23,566 bases of DNA from JBKQHQ01 sp052148715. Its GTDB lineage: Bacteria; Pseudomonadota; Alphaproteobacteria; Rhizobiales; Xanthobacteraceae. The stretch is taken from assembly GCA_052148715.1 (NCBI GenBank), contig JBKQHQ010000270.1, positions 1-23,566 on the forward strand, read 5' to 3'. Position 1 is the stretch's first letter. The number at the start of each line of letters is the position of its first letter. Below are positions 7,393 to 14,343 of the stretch, piece by piece. The position numbers and the translations under genes are program-made. A model generated the notes under the pieces. That model saw nothing but the letters and a program-made list of their open reading frames with translations, had not been told where the DNA came from and did no database searches.

Positions 7393-7822
7393 ACGCAGCC
7401 GCGATTCTGAGCCCCTTCACAGGAGCAAAGGCAGGTCCAACGGTCTAAGGTGAAGTTGTAGATGTTTAAAATTCGCGCCGGGCCTGATCACGATCATATG
7501 GAAACCGTGATCACCGTCGCTCTGAACGGATGATCATCGTTCCTGGAATATCACCTCGAAGCCAATGCAAGCGCTGCGCGAGTGTTCAATATCGCACAGA
7601 CGGCGTAGTGATGCGACGATGTGAGTTCTGGAAACAAAGTGACCCCGGCGGACAATCCCTGAGGCCTCGATCGCTGCGGAGGAAGGCCCTAAAGGAAGAA
7701 GCCCCGACCACTCCTCGAAGTCGGGGTCTCCTTGGTCTAGGCAGGGGCCAGAGGTGTGAGGAGCCCCTTGCGGCGCAATGGCGGTACCTCGCGAAGCAAG
7801 AGAAGCATCTTAATGCAGCTGC
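7393..7822. other. Mostly non-coding; contains an interrupted small frame and a hairpin
   Basis: From ATG 7461 the frame reads MFKIRAGPDHDHMETVITVALNG, then TGA, then continues in the same frame as SSFLEYHLEANASAARVFNIA before TAG at about 7605-7607. Both halves look protein-like, as if one nonsense codon interrupts a 48-residue gene. Downstream is a GC-rich hairpin (7702-7726). A 98-codon frame at 7530-7826 is Arg-rich filler. Confidence 0.4.
7702..7726. terminator. GC hairpin, possible terminator
   Basis: CCCCGAC / GTCGGGG form a perfect 7-bp stem around an 11-base loop. It lies between the end of the interrupted small frame and the stop of the minus-strand gene at 7823, so it could serve either side. 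No T-run follows on either strand, so intrinsic termination is uncertain. Confidence 0.4.
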
Positions 7823-8092
7823 TTAGCACTCGCGCCAATGCGTTGGATGGATTTCAAAAATGCTGCCGGTCTCTGGACTGATCCAAAGCCCATCCCGGCG
7901 ACCGCACGGGGTCGAGAGCATATGCGTCCCAGTGTGGTCGATGACCGCAACCTCGATGTTGCGGCCGTCCGGCACCGTTGCGATGGAGAGCCAATCTGGC
8001 ATGTAACAGCGGATACAAAATTGAGCCGTCGCGCATTGATCTGCATCAATCCGTTGGCTCGATCGCACGACGCCTTCGCCATCGATGGTCAC
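7823..8092 (-). CDS. Small conserved-looking hypothetical protein
   Basis: An 89-residue protein read from GTG 8090-8092. The body is clearly protein-like: CIRCYMPDWLSIATVPDGRN, then EVAVIDHTGTHMLSTPCGRR, DGLWISPETGSIFEIHPTHW and a Cys end. It has four cysteines, two as a C-x-x-C pair, and an alternating beta pattern, so a small zinc- or disulphide-stabilised beta fold is possible. The other strand is open over almost the same interval but is less protein-like. There is no ATG start and no strong ribosome-binding site; the frame extends about 17 codons further upstream without an ATG. A perfect FixK-type palindrome lies inside the 5' part of the gene (8036-8049), which is odd. I recognise no named family. 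Confidence 0.55.
   Translation of the reverse strand: MTIDGEGVVRSSQRIDADQCATAQFCIRCYMPDWLSIATVPDGRNIEVAVIDHTGTHMLSTPCGRRDGLWISPETGSIFEIHPTHWREC
8036..8049. promoter_or_regulatory. FixK/FNR-type palindrome inside a gene
   Basis: TTGAT-CTGC-ATCAA matches the FNR/FixK consensus (TTGAT-N4-ATCAA) perfectly, but it lies within codons about 15-19 of the minus-strand gene at 7823-8092. Either the gene really starts further downstream, or the site serves something not recognised here, or it is chance. Confidence 0.35.
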
Positions 8093-8264
8093 CGAAGATG
8101 ACGGCCCGATCCCATCGGCCTCGATGATTGAGACGGTTCGACCTCGTCCGCCCAGTCAACCGGTTCTCACACGGGCATGCCCACAATCGAGTGGGCGAGC
8201 CAGGAAGTTCGGCTTTTCGCTCAAGGGTGCGGCTCGCATGGGACCGATTGACGGGGAGGGAAGC

Positions 8265-8290
8265 GGGCCGCGTAATAGAGAGCGCGGCCC
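8265..8290 (-). terminator. Hairpin downstream of the cache-domain gene
   Basis: GGGCCGCG / CGCGGCCC form a perfect 8-bp GC stem around a 10-base loop, 27 bases after the stop codon of the minus-strand cache protein. The position fits a transcription terminator. No U-run follows on the minus strand, so it may act as an RNA-stabilising end or need Rho. Confidence 0.5.
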
Positions 8291-8316
8291 GAAGTCAATC
8301 GTTGCTTTTTCGAAGG

Positions 8317-8802
8317 TTACTTGTAATAGCCGACGCCGCAACCTAGATCGCCGGCCCGAGTTACGAAGCTCACCTTGGCCACGGGGGTTTTGTCTGCACC
8401 CGCCTTTGGAAACATGTAGCTGACCTCAGTGATTTGGCCTTCCGGCTTCTGCGCCGCCGCGTATAGTTCCAAACCATACGCCTTGCCGGTGGCGTCTTTG
8501 TTCTCCCTAATGTCCTTGCCCAGAAATTGTTTTGCATTGGGGCTCGCAACGGCTAGGTTCTTACCATCGCTGACATTGAAGCAGAATGGATAGATGTCGC
8601 GATCCAGGAATCCGCCTTCTCCTTTGTTGATCAGATCGAGCGTTTTGGTCTTATCTGCTTTCAGAGCGGCTGCCGTCTTTTCGAGCATAGCCTTCGCATC
8701 GGCGGCCGTGCCGAATTGCTGCGCGATTGCAGTACCATAAAGAGAAACTCCGGAAAGCAGGAGTGTCATCGTGGTGAGAGTCAGTGCAGTACGCCGGTTC
8801 AT
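8317..8802 (-). CDS. Exported single-cache-domain protein
   Basis: A 161-residue protein starting at ATG 8800-8802, eight bases after GGAGGAAG. The frame is open to 8859, but the ribosome-binding site decides for the inner start. Residues 1-30 form a signal peptide (MNRRTALTLTTMTLLLSGVS, then AIAQQ). The rest is a single cache domain: helix AKAMLEKTAAALKADKTKTL, then DRDIYPFCFNVSDGKNLAVASPN, then GKDIRENKDATGKAYGLELY and VSFVTRAGDLGCGVGYY. Free-standing cache proteins are periplasmic small-ligand binders; some act with sensor kinases or methyl-accepting proteins. The ligand is unknown here. It is monocistronic, followed by a hairpin. Intact. Confidence 0.9.
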   Translation of the reverse strand: MNRRTALTLTTMTLLLSGVSLYGTAIAQQFGTAADAKAMLEKTAAALKADKTKTLDLINKGEGGFLDRDIYPFCFNVSDGKNLAVASPNAKQFLGKDIRENKDATGKAYGLELYAAAQKPEGQITEVSYMFPKAGADKTPVAKVSFVTRAGDLGCGVGYYK

Positions 8803-9511
8803 TGTGTCTTCCTCCGGTTTGCTGGCAGAAGAATTAAGACGCGCGCCGACCGCTGCCACGCATCGTGAGCCGCCGCGCAGTCGAAGATACGCCCCCGCTC
8901 AGATCGACCCGAGGCGAGCATTTGTGTCACCAATAGGATTGGTTACAGGCGCAAGACAACGTCCGACCGAGAGCTTTCGTTCCCCCGGCGACAATTCTCC
9001 GCAACCAATCCAACCCTTTGGCTCAACCGAGCCGCGCCCCCGAGAGCGCGGGTGCGCGAGCGAGGCGGCGCAGTCGTGAACCGATCTACTACCGACAAAC
9101 GGCCACGGAGCGGCCTACTAAACGAGCACTCGGCGACGCCCGATCATCTTAGTTCAAGAGTTGAGCAGCGGCCAGTGGTGCGAGCAGATGTGCCCCATGT
9201 GAGGATGGCTCCAGAGTGCGACAACCCGGCAGCGCTTGAGATCGTTCGGGTCACCATGCAGCAGGTCGTCAGCGTCGAGCCGCACGAGCACGCGGCGGAG
9301 TTGCGCGCGCTCGGTCTTCGCCCGGTTCGCGGTCTTACTATCGGCCTTCTTTGCGTCGAATATGGCTCGGTTGGGTGCCCGTGGCCAAGGATCTCGTGAT
9401 TGAGGCGGGGTAAGCCGCCCGGTCGCCCCAGCAATCGGCTGGCGAGGGGAATACTCCGAAAGCCGACACGAATCGGGGCCAGACCCTGACGGGGACTAAG
9501 TGCCATTCGCG
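8803..9511. other. Gap of about 700 bases, possible decayed coding at 9154-9400
   Basis: No intact gene is supported. Around 9154-9400 a minus-strand frame without a start codon reads FDAKKADSKTANRAKTERAQ, then LRRVLVRLDADDLLHGDPND, then RCRVVALWSHPHMGHICSHH and a stop, which looks like a real protein remnant. The opposite strand is also open (9052-9399). A 9-bp inverted repeat, GGATTGGTT (8936-8944) / AACCAATCC (9003-9011), spans a 58-base gap. Nothing else was identified. Confidence 0.4.
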
Positions 9512-9727
9512 TCAATTTGCACCGGGTAGGCCCGCAATCAACGACACGGTCGTCTTCATTTCGCCTCCGCATAATTCGTCGAGGCGGCGTAGGCCTTTGG
9601 CTTCATTCCTGTAGCCAGCACGTCGCACGAGATCAGTCCGGCCGAGCCCAAGGATCTTGCAGCGATCGAGGATGAAAGCCTCTATCGCCAGTATTTCGGG
9701 ATTGGCGGTTTCAGTTGAAGTAGTCAT
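9512..9727 (-). CDS. Small hypothetical protein, probably C-terminally truncated
   Basis: A 71-residue product from ATG 9725-9727, with GGAGGG five bases upstream. The middle, FILDRCKILGLGRTDLVRRA followed by GYRNEAKGLRRLDELC, looks like a compact helical unit, possibly helix-turn-helix-like, in which L-G-L-x-R-x-D-L-V-R-R-x-G-Y would resemble a turn and recognition helix. It then ends abruptly after SLIAGLPGAN. Related proteins that I recall run on for another few dozen residues after a similar LIAxLP segment, so the C-terminus has probably been lost. Cytoplasmic; function unknown. Confidence 0.6.
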   Translation of the reverse strand: MTTSTETANPEILAIEAFILDRCKILGLGRTDLVRRAGYRNEAKGLRRLDELCGGEMKTTVSLIAGLPGAN

Positions 9728-9909
9728 CGAACCCTCCGTTAGACAAGGAGGGGCTGGCGTTTACGGTTGCCGTATGGAACGGCCACATCCCACTTCTCGT
9801 GGAAACCACCTTACCGATATCGGCAGGTTGGTGGGGTGCCAGCCCCGTCTTGATGCAGTCGGTAGCTTCGGCGAAAAGTGGACGACGTGTCAAGCTCGAA
9901 GCTGACCGA

Positions 9910-10302
9910 CGAGAGCGACACCCGTCCTTGCTTTCCGCCACGGCTTCCGTTCCGGAAGCCATCGACCACGGTGTCACGGGCGCTATCGTTGATACGGTGG
10001 ATGAGGCGGTGAGGATGCTGCCGCAGGTGCTTGGGCTCGATCGCCGCGCAGTTCGACGACGGTTCGAGCAGCGATTTTCCTCCGCGCGCATGGCTGCGGA
10101 TTAGGTCGCGCTCTACCGTTCGCTGCTCAAGCAGGCGTCCATAGCGGAGCGCGAGGCGGCCGTGCCAATGCCGCCACCTGTTTTTGAGCCGCACGCGCGA
10201 GCGGCCTCAGGAGCGCTGGAAGGGTCCGCCCAGGAATTCTGTGAGCCCAGCCTAGACGACCTCTGCCCCTATAGCGATGTCGTGACGGGAACAGAACATT
10301 GA
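9910..10302 (+). pseudogene. Remnant of a glycosyltransferase (GT4-like) C-terminus
   Basis: In one frame the sequence reads TASVPEAIDHGVTGAIVDTV, then DEAVRMLPQVLGLDRRAVRR and RFEQRFSSARMAAD, then an in-frame TAG (10102-10104), then VALYRSLLKQ and a further tail to TGA 10300-10302. This is the C-terminal signature of family-4 glycosyltransferases: a nucleotide-sugar-binding E-x-x-x-x-G segment, G..V.....A, a D-R-x-x-V-R-R-R-F helix and the final (D)Y..LYR.L. The N-terminal Rossmann domain and most of the donor site are absent upstream, and the TAG replaces what is usually a Tyr codon. It is a doubly broken fragment. The CsbD leader follows directly. Confidence 0.7.
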
Positions 10303-10346
10303 TGAAGTCGTTATCTCGAGTACCCAACGAACAGGGAGGATATGAC

Positions 10347-10520
10347 GTGGATAAGGATCGAATCAAAGGCTCGGTAGAGCAGGCCAAGGGAGCCGTCAAA
10401 GAAGCCGCCGGAAAAGCCCTCGGCGATAAGAAGCTGGAAGCTGAAGGCAAGACCGAGAAGGCTTCCGGCAAGGTGCAAAACGCAGTTGGCGGATTGAAGG
10501 ACGCCCTGCGCGGCAAATAG
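10347..10520 (+). CDS. CsbD-family stress protein
   Basis: A 57-residue, highly charged, glycine/lysine/alanine-rich protein: DKDRIKGSVEQAKGAVKEAA, then GKALGDKKLEAEGKTEKASG, then KVQNAVGGLKDAL. This is the CsbD/YjbJ family, abundant small hydrophilic proteins induced by general stress; their molecular role is unknown. The start chosen is GTG 10347, six bases after a strong GGGAGGA. An upstream in-frame ATG (10299) would add 16 residues not seen in the family. Length is normal. A second, broken CsbD copy lies at 12011. Confidence 0.92.
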   Translation: MDKDRIKGSVEQAKGAVKEAAGKALGDKKLEAEGKTEKASGKVQNAVGGLKDALRGK

Positions 10521-10711
10521 GGCCGATTTAACCGACCTTGGGAGCCCGGCAGATTACGCCGAGCTTTTTTGCGCGAGCTGCGGCTCATTTGGGAGGCTCC
10601 CGGTTCACGCAAGCTCGCGAGTCATCGGCCGGATTTCGGTTGATCTGGATCGCCCGACTAATAGTGGGAGTGCTCAACTGCTACCATGATCTAACCGCCG
10701 GATAAGGACAA
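10521..10711. other. Short spacer with weak inverted repeats
   Basis: GGGAGCC (about 10540) and GGCTCCC (about 10594) form a 7-bp inverted repeat around a T-run-containing segment after csbD and might terminate it. A degenerate FixK-like half palindrome (TTGATCTGGATCGC at 10640-10653) lacks the closing CAA. Confidence 0.3.
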
Positions 10712-11176
10712 CTACTCAGTTTTGCACTTGCGCCGCGCCGTCCCATTCTCTTCTTCAATATCGGCAGCCAACGCCTTTAGTCTCGCCCACTGCCTCCTGC
10801 TAGGTAGCCCGCCCTCCAATGCTTCATCAAACCCAACAATCCATGACTTGAACTCGGCAATCGTGATAGATCGGCAATTCCACCTGTCGTCCTGTTTTTC
10901 CTGTTGCTCACGATCTCGCTCCCGTTGGTCACGTTGGTCTCTATCTCGCTCCCGTTGATCTCGAAGCCGCTCCCGTTGATCTCGATCTCTATCACGCTCG
11001 GAATTTCTCCTGGTGTACTGTGCAAATCTAATCGAGTTAGGAGGAATAGAAGATCTTACGGAGCCGGAAGGAGCAGAATACCTCAACAAGTTGGTAGGAA
11101 GAGAATATCCATCCGCAATAGTCGAAAGCGGTATCAAACATACCCCTAAACAAACTGATGATAGACGAATACCCAT
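10712..11176 (-). CDS. Exported protein with Arg/Asp/Gln/Glu low-complexity repeat
   Basis: A 154-residue protein from ATG 11174-11176, with GAGGAGG about seven bases upstream. An in-frame ATG at 11248 adds 24 residues before the signal peptide and lacks this site. Residues 1-25 form a signal peptide (MGIRLSSVCLGVCLIPLSTI). Residues 59-97 are a charged repeat built from R-D-R-D-Q-R-E-R units (DNA 10883-10999), probably a long single helix or a disordered linker. The C-terminal domain (DRWNCRSITIAEFKSWIVGF, then EALEGGLPSRRQWARLKALA) looks folded and has two cysteines (101, 151). Periplasmic by prediction; function unknown. The near-repetitive DNA makes expansion or contraction by slippage likely. 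Confidence 0.7.
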   Translation of the reverse strand: MGIRLSSVCLGVCLIPLSTIADGYSLPTNLLRYSAPSGSVRSSIPPNSIRFAQYTRRNSERDRDRDQRERLRDQRERDRDQRDQRERDREQQEKQDDRWNCRSITIAEFKSWIVGFDEALEGGLPSRRQWARLKALAADIEEENGTARRKCKTE

Positions 11177-12010
11177 AAAAGCCTCCTCGTGATCAGGTAT
11201 GCGACGCCCTCGCCCTCTGTGGATCCAGCCCCCCTTCCCAGCCACCATGCCTTGGTGGTCTTGAAGGTAACTTTAGGAGCACGAGCGCTTAGGTGGCAGA
11301 TGCGTCATCCACACTCAGATCGAGCGTCGCCAGGGTTGAGAGCGGACGCGCACAATATCCGTGACGATGCATCACTCTTCGCTGATCTTGGTCTCTCCCG
11401 TCCCATGACCACCCGCTCGAATCGCAGCATCATACCATCGCTTTGCCCAGCCCCAGCGGGATTTCCCAAAGGCCTCCCCCTGGTTAGGAGCCGCGGCAAG
11501 CCCTCATGATGAAGAGAAATAAAGGCTTCGCCGCGGGCATCCGGGCCCCGGGCGGCGCCCGCTTGGCGGGGCCGAGGGAATCCTTCCTTCCGAAGACCCG
11601 ATCCACTGCGCGCCGGTTTCCGGCACCGCGCCAGTCGGCCGCCATGCCCTTTCCCGCCTGAGCCTGGGCCAATACCGTCGCGCGGTGCGCGGCGCCGTAT
11701 CATCACGGCGGCCGATGGACATGATCTCAGGGGGGGTCCCGCTCATGGACAGTCCGGCCGATACTTCCCGCCAGGATGCGCCATAGCCTGAACCTTGGAT
11801 TTCGATCGAGCAGTTGCTCCATCCGCGTTCGGTCATCGATGGAGCTTGTCACCCGCCGCCCCGCCGAGCGACGTCAAGGGAAATGTCCGATATAAGACAT
11901 TTGGCTTGTGGCTTGCCTCGACCGCAAAAAAGGCATCCGAGCCTGCGGAACGGGCGAAGACCAAAACACCAGCGCGTCAATGTATTTGAAACCGGGAGGC
12001 AGGGTGATTC
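11177..12010. other. Long GC-rich stretch without a supported gene
   Basis: Frames are open on both strands, as expected at this GC content, but none is recognisable. A 51-codon plus-strand frame from ATG 11506 and minus-strand frames at 11305-11706 and 11504-11836 are dominated by Arg, Pro, Gly and Ser. Near its right end lies an operator-like inverted repeat (11881-11902), described separately. Confidence 0.45.
11881..11917 (+). promoter_or_regulatory. Inverted repeat AAATGTC-N8-GACATTT next to a sigma-54-like promoter
   Basis: AAATGTC (11881-11887) and GACATTT (11896-11902) form a perfect 7-bp inverted repeat; its core fits TGT-N10-ACA, the form of a NifA upstream activator site. Directly after it, TGGCTTGTGGCTTGCC (11902-11917) has the GG-N10-GC spacing of a sigma-54 -24/-12 promoter, with mismatches only at less critical positions. 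The site is too close to the -24 element for a normal enhancer. It lies about 95 bases before the broken csbD at 12011. Confidence 0.35.
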
Positions 12011-12093
12011 GTGAACTGGGACGTAATCGAAGGAAACTGGAGCAAGTCAAAGGCAACTTTCGATCGCGGCGGGGCAAGCCGGATGATGTCTAA
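12011..12093 (+). pseudogene. CsbD-family remnant, frameshifted and truncated
   Basis: GTG 12011 follows GGGAGGCAGGG and starts VNWDVIEGNW, the N-terminus of the longer CsbD subtype (usually MNWD-x-IEGNWKQ-KGK). After the Trp codon the original continuation is found one frame over as QVKGNFRSRRGKPDDV, ending at TAA 12091-12093. A one-base loss near 12040 and loss of the C-terminal half explain the sequence. It is therefore a dead copy next to the intact CsbD gene at 10347. Only about 27 codons remain. Confidence 0.65.
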
Positions 12094-12248
12094 GTGGGCA
12101 ACGGATTCCGGCGGTAACTGGCGAGGCCGCGGAAACTATTAGGCAGGGTACAGGGTGCGACCATTTTGGACGACCTCGAGCGCAACGATATTCATTGCTT
12201 GGGTGATTCTCGCCAATTGCTTGGGTGCATGCCGACCTTGGCTCAGCG

Positions 12249-12262
12249 TTGACGTGGATCAA
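12249..12262 (+). promoter_or_regulatory. FixK/FNR-type box upstream of the duplicated-domain protein
   Basis: TTGAC-GTGG-ATCAA matches TTGA-N6-TCAA. Its centre lies 63 bases before the ATG at 12319. An AT-rich -10-like stretch (CTAATTTTAACAT, 12283-12295) lies at the distance expected if the box is centred near -41.5, the class II activator position for FNR-type proteins. Confidence 0.6.
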
Positions 12263-12318
12263 TGATGACTCAGTCTATATGGACTAATTTTAACATCATT
12301 CTTAATTTGGAGGATCTC

Positions 12319-13143
12319 ATGAATACCCGGTCCGTATTACTTTCGACGGCACTCTGCCTGTCCCCCCTTGCGGCCTTCGGGGGAAGTTCCGGTAGCCTCG
12401 GTAATTTGACTACGCTGGCGCAGGCAGACCTGAGGAGCGGTAGCCATGACGACAGGGCATGGGTGCAGCTCGGCTGTCGCGACGTTAGCTTAAGTATGGA
12501 GCGCGATGTGATAGACGTCGGGCGCCGGGAGGGCGGCTTTACTGCCATTCAGTTGAAAGCGTCCGGCAACGACGTTGAGATGTTGGAACTCAAGATCATC
12601 TATTCCAACGGCGATCCTGACGAGATTCCGGTGCGCTCGGTGGTCCGCGCCGGCAGCCAAGTAGGCCCGTTCGATCTCAACGGGCGGGAACGTTCCATCG
12701 ACCGCGTCGAGCTCCGGTACAAGACGATGCCGAATTTCCGCGGACAGGCGCAAATATGCGTCGAGGGATTGAAAGGGGAGCGCCGAGCCGAGGAGAAGCG
12801 TCGAGCCGAGGAGGTGCACGAGCGCTGGATCGAGCTCGCCTGCCACAACGTCAACTTCAGTGTGGACCACGATGAGATCAACGTCGGGGGGGTGGCAAGA
12901 CGCTTTACCGCACTTCGGTTGAGAGCGTCCGGCAACGACGTTGAGATGTTGGACCTCAAGGTCGTCTATGCCAGTGACGATATTCCGGTGCGATCGGTGA
13001 TCCGCTCCGGCAGCGAGACCGGCCCGCTAAATCTCACGGGCAAGGAGCAGCGCATCGACCGCATCGAGCTGTATTACAAGACGACCCCAAATTTCCCCGG
13101 AGAAGCGCGGATTTGCGTCGAGGGATTGCAAGGGGAACGCTGA
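12319..13143 (+). CDS. Exported protein with two tandem copies of one domain
   Basis: A 274-residue protein from ATG 12319, five bases after GGAGG. Residues 1-35 form a signal peptide region (MNTRSVLLSTALCLSPLAAF). Two homologous domains follow, residues about 47-153 and 169-273. Each has W-(V/I)-(Q/E)-L-(G/A)-C at the start, F-T-A-(I/L)-(Q/R)-L-(K/R)-A-S-G-N-D-V-E-M-L, I-P-V-R-S-V-(V/I)-R, a G-P-(F/L)-(D/N)-L segment and I-C-V-E-G-L at the end. They are joined by a charged E/R helix (KGERRAEEKRRAEEVHER). The domain looks all-beta, with one conserved Cys near each end. It resembles DUF2541-like exported proteins, but I am not certain of the name. A FixK-type box upstream suggests induction at low oxygen. 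A 29-bp stretch is identical between the copies. Confidence 0.85.
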   Translation: MNTRSVLLSTALCLSPLAAFGGSSGSLGNLTTLAQADLRSGSHDDRAWVQLGCRDVSLSMERDVIDVGRREGGFTAIQLKASGNDVEMLELKIIYSNGDPDEIPVRSVVRAGSQVGPFDLNGRERSIDRVELRYKTMPNFRGQAQICVEGLKGERRAEEKRRAEEVHERWIELACHNVNFSVDHDEINVGGVARRFTALRLRASGNDVEMLDLKVVYASDDIPVRSVIRSGSETGPLNLTGKEQRIDRIELYYKTTPNFPGEARICVEGLQGER

Positions 13144-13406
13144 GCTGAGGAGCCGCGCCGGCGTAAACGAAAGGTCGGCCCGCGGAGGATTTCTGGATGC
13201 CCGTCCTTGCGCGGGGCATCTCCTTTCAAACACGGCCCCGTGGTGCCGATCCGGCACCGCTGAGGAGAAGGATTCGGCGCGCCCCACGTCGCGCTGCGCG
13301 CTCAAGACGGCGGCGCTCGTCAGCGTGAGCGCCTCGCCCGCCCAGCCATTGACGACTCGATGCGGGAGGATCTGATCAAGATCGGCTGCGTCGCCGTGAG
13401 CCGCGG
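13144..13406. other. Spacer, possible decayed coding
   Basis: Right after the duplicated-domain gene, one plus-strand frame around 13300-13430 reads GARQRERLARPAIDDSMRED, then LIKIGCVAVSRGY, which looks like a protein fragment but has no start and no recognisable family. No terminator-like hairpin with a T-run was found. Confidence 0.3.
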
Positions 13407-13589
13407 CTACAGCCAATTAATTCCCGCCAGTGGCAGCACCCGTTGAAGGATTGCTCCCAGGCAGATCAGCACCACGAGCAGTCTGAGAAGGTTTGCCAAA
13501 CGACCATCATTAACGAACCTATTGATAGCCCAAAAACAGATTGCACCGACGACGCAGATAATCAGAACCGCGATTAAGACCGAAAGCAT
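13407..13589 (-). CDS. Small two-helix membrane protein (Thivi_2564-like)
   Basis: A 60-residue, very hydrophobic protein with two membrane helices (residues 3-24, LSVLIAVLIICVVGAICFWA; residues 34-52, LLRLLVVLICLGAILQRVL) joined by a short polar loop containing NRFVNDG. The layout, with W-x-I-N-R at the end of helix 1 and a loop leading into L-x-x-V-V-x-I, matches the small Thivi_2564-type membrane proteins found in many proteobacteria. Their function is unknown. The ATG at 13587-13589 has AGGGGG five bases upstream. It is convergent with the gene at 12319. Confidence 0.75.
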   Translation of the reverse strand: MLSVLIAVLIICVVGAICFWAINRFVNDGRLANLLRLLVVLICLGAILQRVLPLAGINWL

Positions 13590-13872
13590 GGCAACCCCCT
13601 GTGTTGGCGCGGTAACGCCGCTCGACCGGGAACACTCGCGACTTTAGCGCTAACCATCGATTTTGTGCAACGGCGCCTCAATTCCTTTCGGGACAGGCGT
13701 AAAGGTTTGTCCGGATGAGGGCAGCCGTTCGGCCGAGGAGGCGCCGAGCGTCCGCGGGCACGCTCAGCACCGGAATATCCTGCGCTTTCCGACGTGCAAG
13801 CTTCCGTCGCCCTCGCTGCAAGGTACGTCGGCCCGCCAGCGGGCACGCCGAGGAGTGGAACCGCAAGGCCAA

Positions 13873-13888
13873 TGTCCGGTATCGGACA
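13873..13888. promoter_or_regulatory. Inverted repeat TGTCCG-N4-CGGACA
   Basis: A perfect 6-bp inverted repeat with a four-base centre, three bases upstream of a FixK-type box. Related spacing (TGTCC-N6-GGAC) occurs right next to the FixK-type box at 22390, and a looser version lies at 11884. It also fits TGT-N10-ACA (NifA-type), but no sigma-54 promoter follows here. Probably a second regulator's operator. Confidence 0.4.
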
Positions 13889-13891
13889 CAG

Positions 13892-13905
13892 TTGATCTGG
13901 GTCAA
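13892..13905 (+). promoter_or_regulatory. FixK/FNR-type box
   Basis: TTGAT-CTGG-GTCAA differs from the perfect palindrome at one base and agrees with the TTG-N8-CAA core. The next gene on the plus strand (DUF3309, 14183) starts 278 bases downstream, so a long untranslated leader would be needed. Confidence 0.5.
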
Positions 13906-14182
13906 TGTGACTTGGCTTTTTCCGTCACAATGCTTGCATTCGGCTGGCGGTCGCGACTCTTGCCGAATTTGAATCACTCCAGTCCGCCTGGCTGGGCGCA
14001 GGGGCGAAGCGATCCCCAGGATCGACGAGCGCGATTACCTCTCAAAATCGCTGAGCAACTTCGCCGCCTGAAAATGGAGGCGCGATCGCCAGTCTGTGTC
14101 CTTAGCGATGATTTCGCTTGGCGTACCCACCGGGTGAGCTTATCATTGTGAATCGAGCGGAGCTTTCCATAGGAGCCAAACG

Positions 14183-14323
14183 ATGGGGCTGATCCTAATT
14201 TTGATTGTTCTGGTTCTCCTTTTCGGTGGGGGTGGCTTCTATTTTGGCCCTCCATACCATTACTATGGTGGGGGCCTCGGCCTGATACTGGTGATCGTCA
14301 TTTTGATCCTTCTGTTCAGGTGA
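14183..14323 (+). CDS. DUF3309-like small membrane protein
   Basis: A 46-residue protein: an N-terminal hydrophobic helix (MGLILILIVLVLLFGGGGFY), a Gly/Tyr/Pro loop (FGPPYHYYGGG) and a second hydrophobic helix (LGLILVIVILILLFR). This two-helix Gly-rich layout is that of the DUF3309 family, tiny membrane proteins common in alphaproteobacteria, of unknown function. ATG 14183 has AGGAG seven bases upstream. It is convergent with the Crp/Fnr gene at 14344, with only 20 bases between the stop codons and no clear terminator. Confidence 0.75.
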   Translation: MGLILILIVLVLLFGGGGFYFGPPYHYYGGGLGLILVIVILILLFR

Positions 14324-14343
14324 GTGTGGCCAAAACCGGAGAC

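Larger units (their letters stand above)
13590..14182. other. Long upstream region of the DUF3309 gene with operator motifs
   Basis: No gene is supported; a 162-codon plus-strand frame (13663-14151) and a 99-codon minus-strand frame overlap and neither looks like protein. The region holds a near-palindrome (13873-13888) and a FixK-type box (13892-13905) three bases apart, so transcription towards 14183 with a long leader is likely. Confidence 0.45.

Noticed and set aside
9052..9399. 115-codon plus-strand frame
   Set aside because: No family, no ribosome-binding site; the opposite strand over the same bases looks at least as protein-like, so neither is called as a gene.
10640..10653. FixK-like TTGATCTGGATCGC
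   Set aside because: Lacks the terminal CAA that the TTG-N8-CAA core requires.
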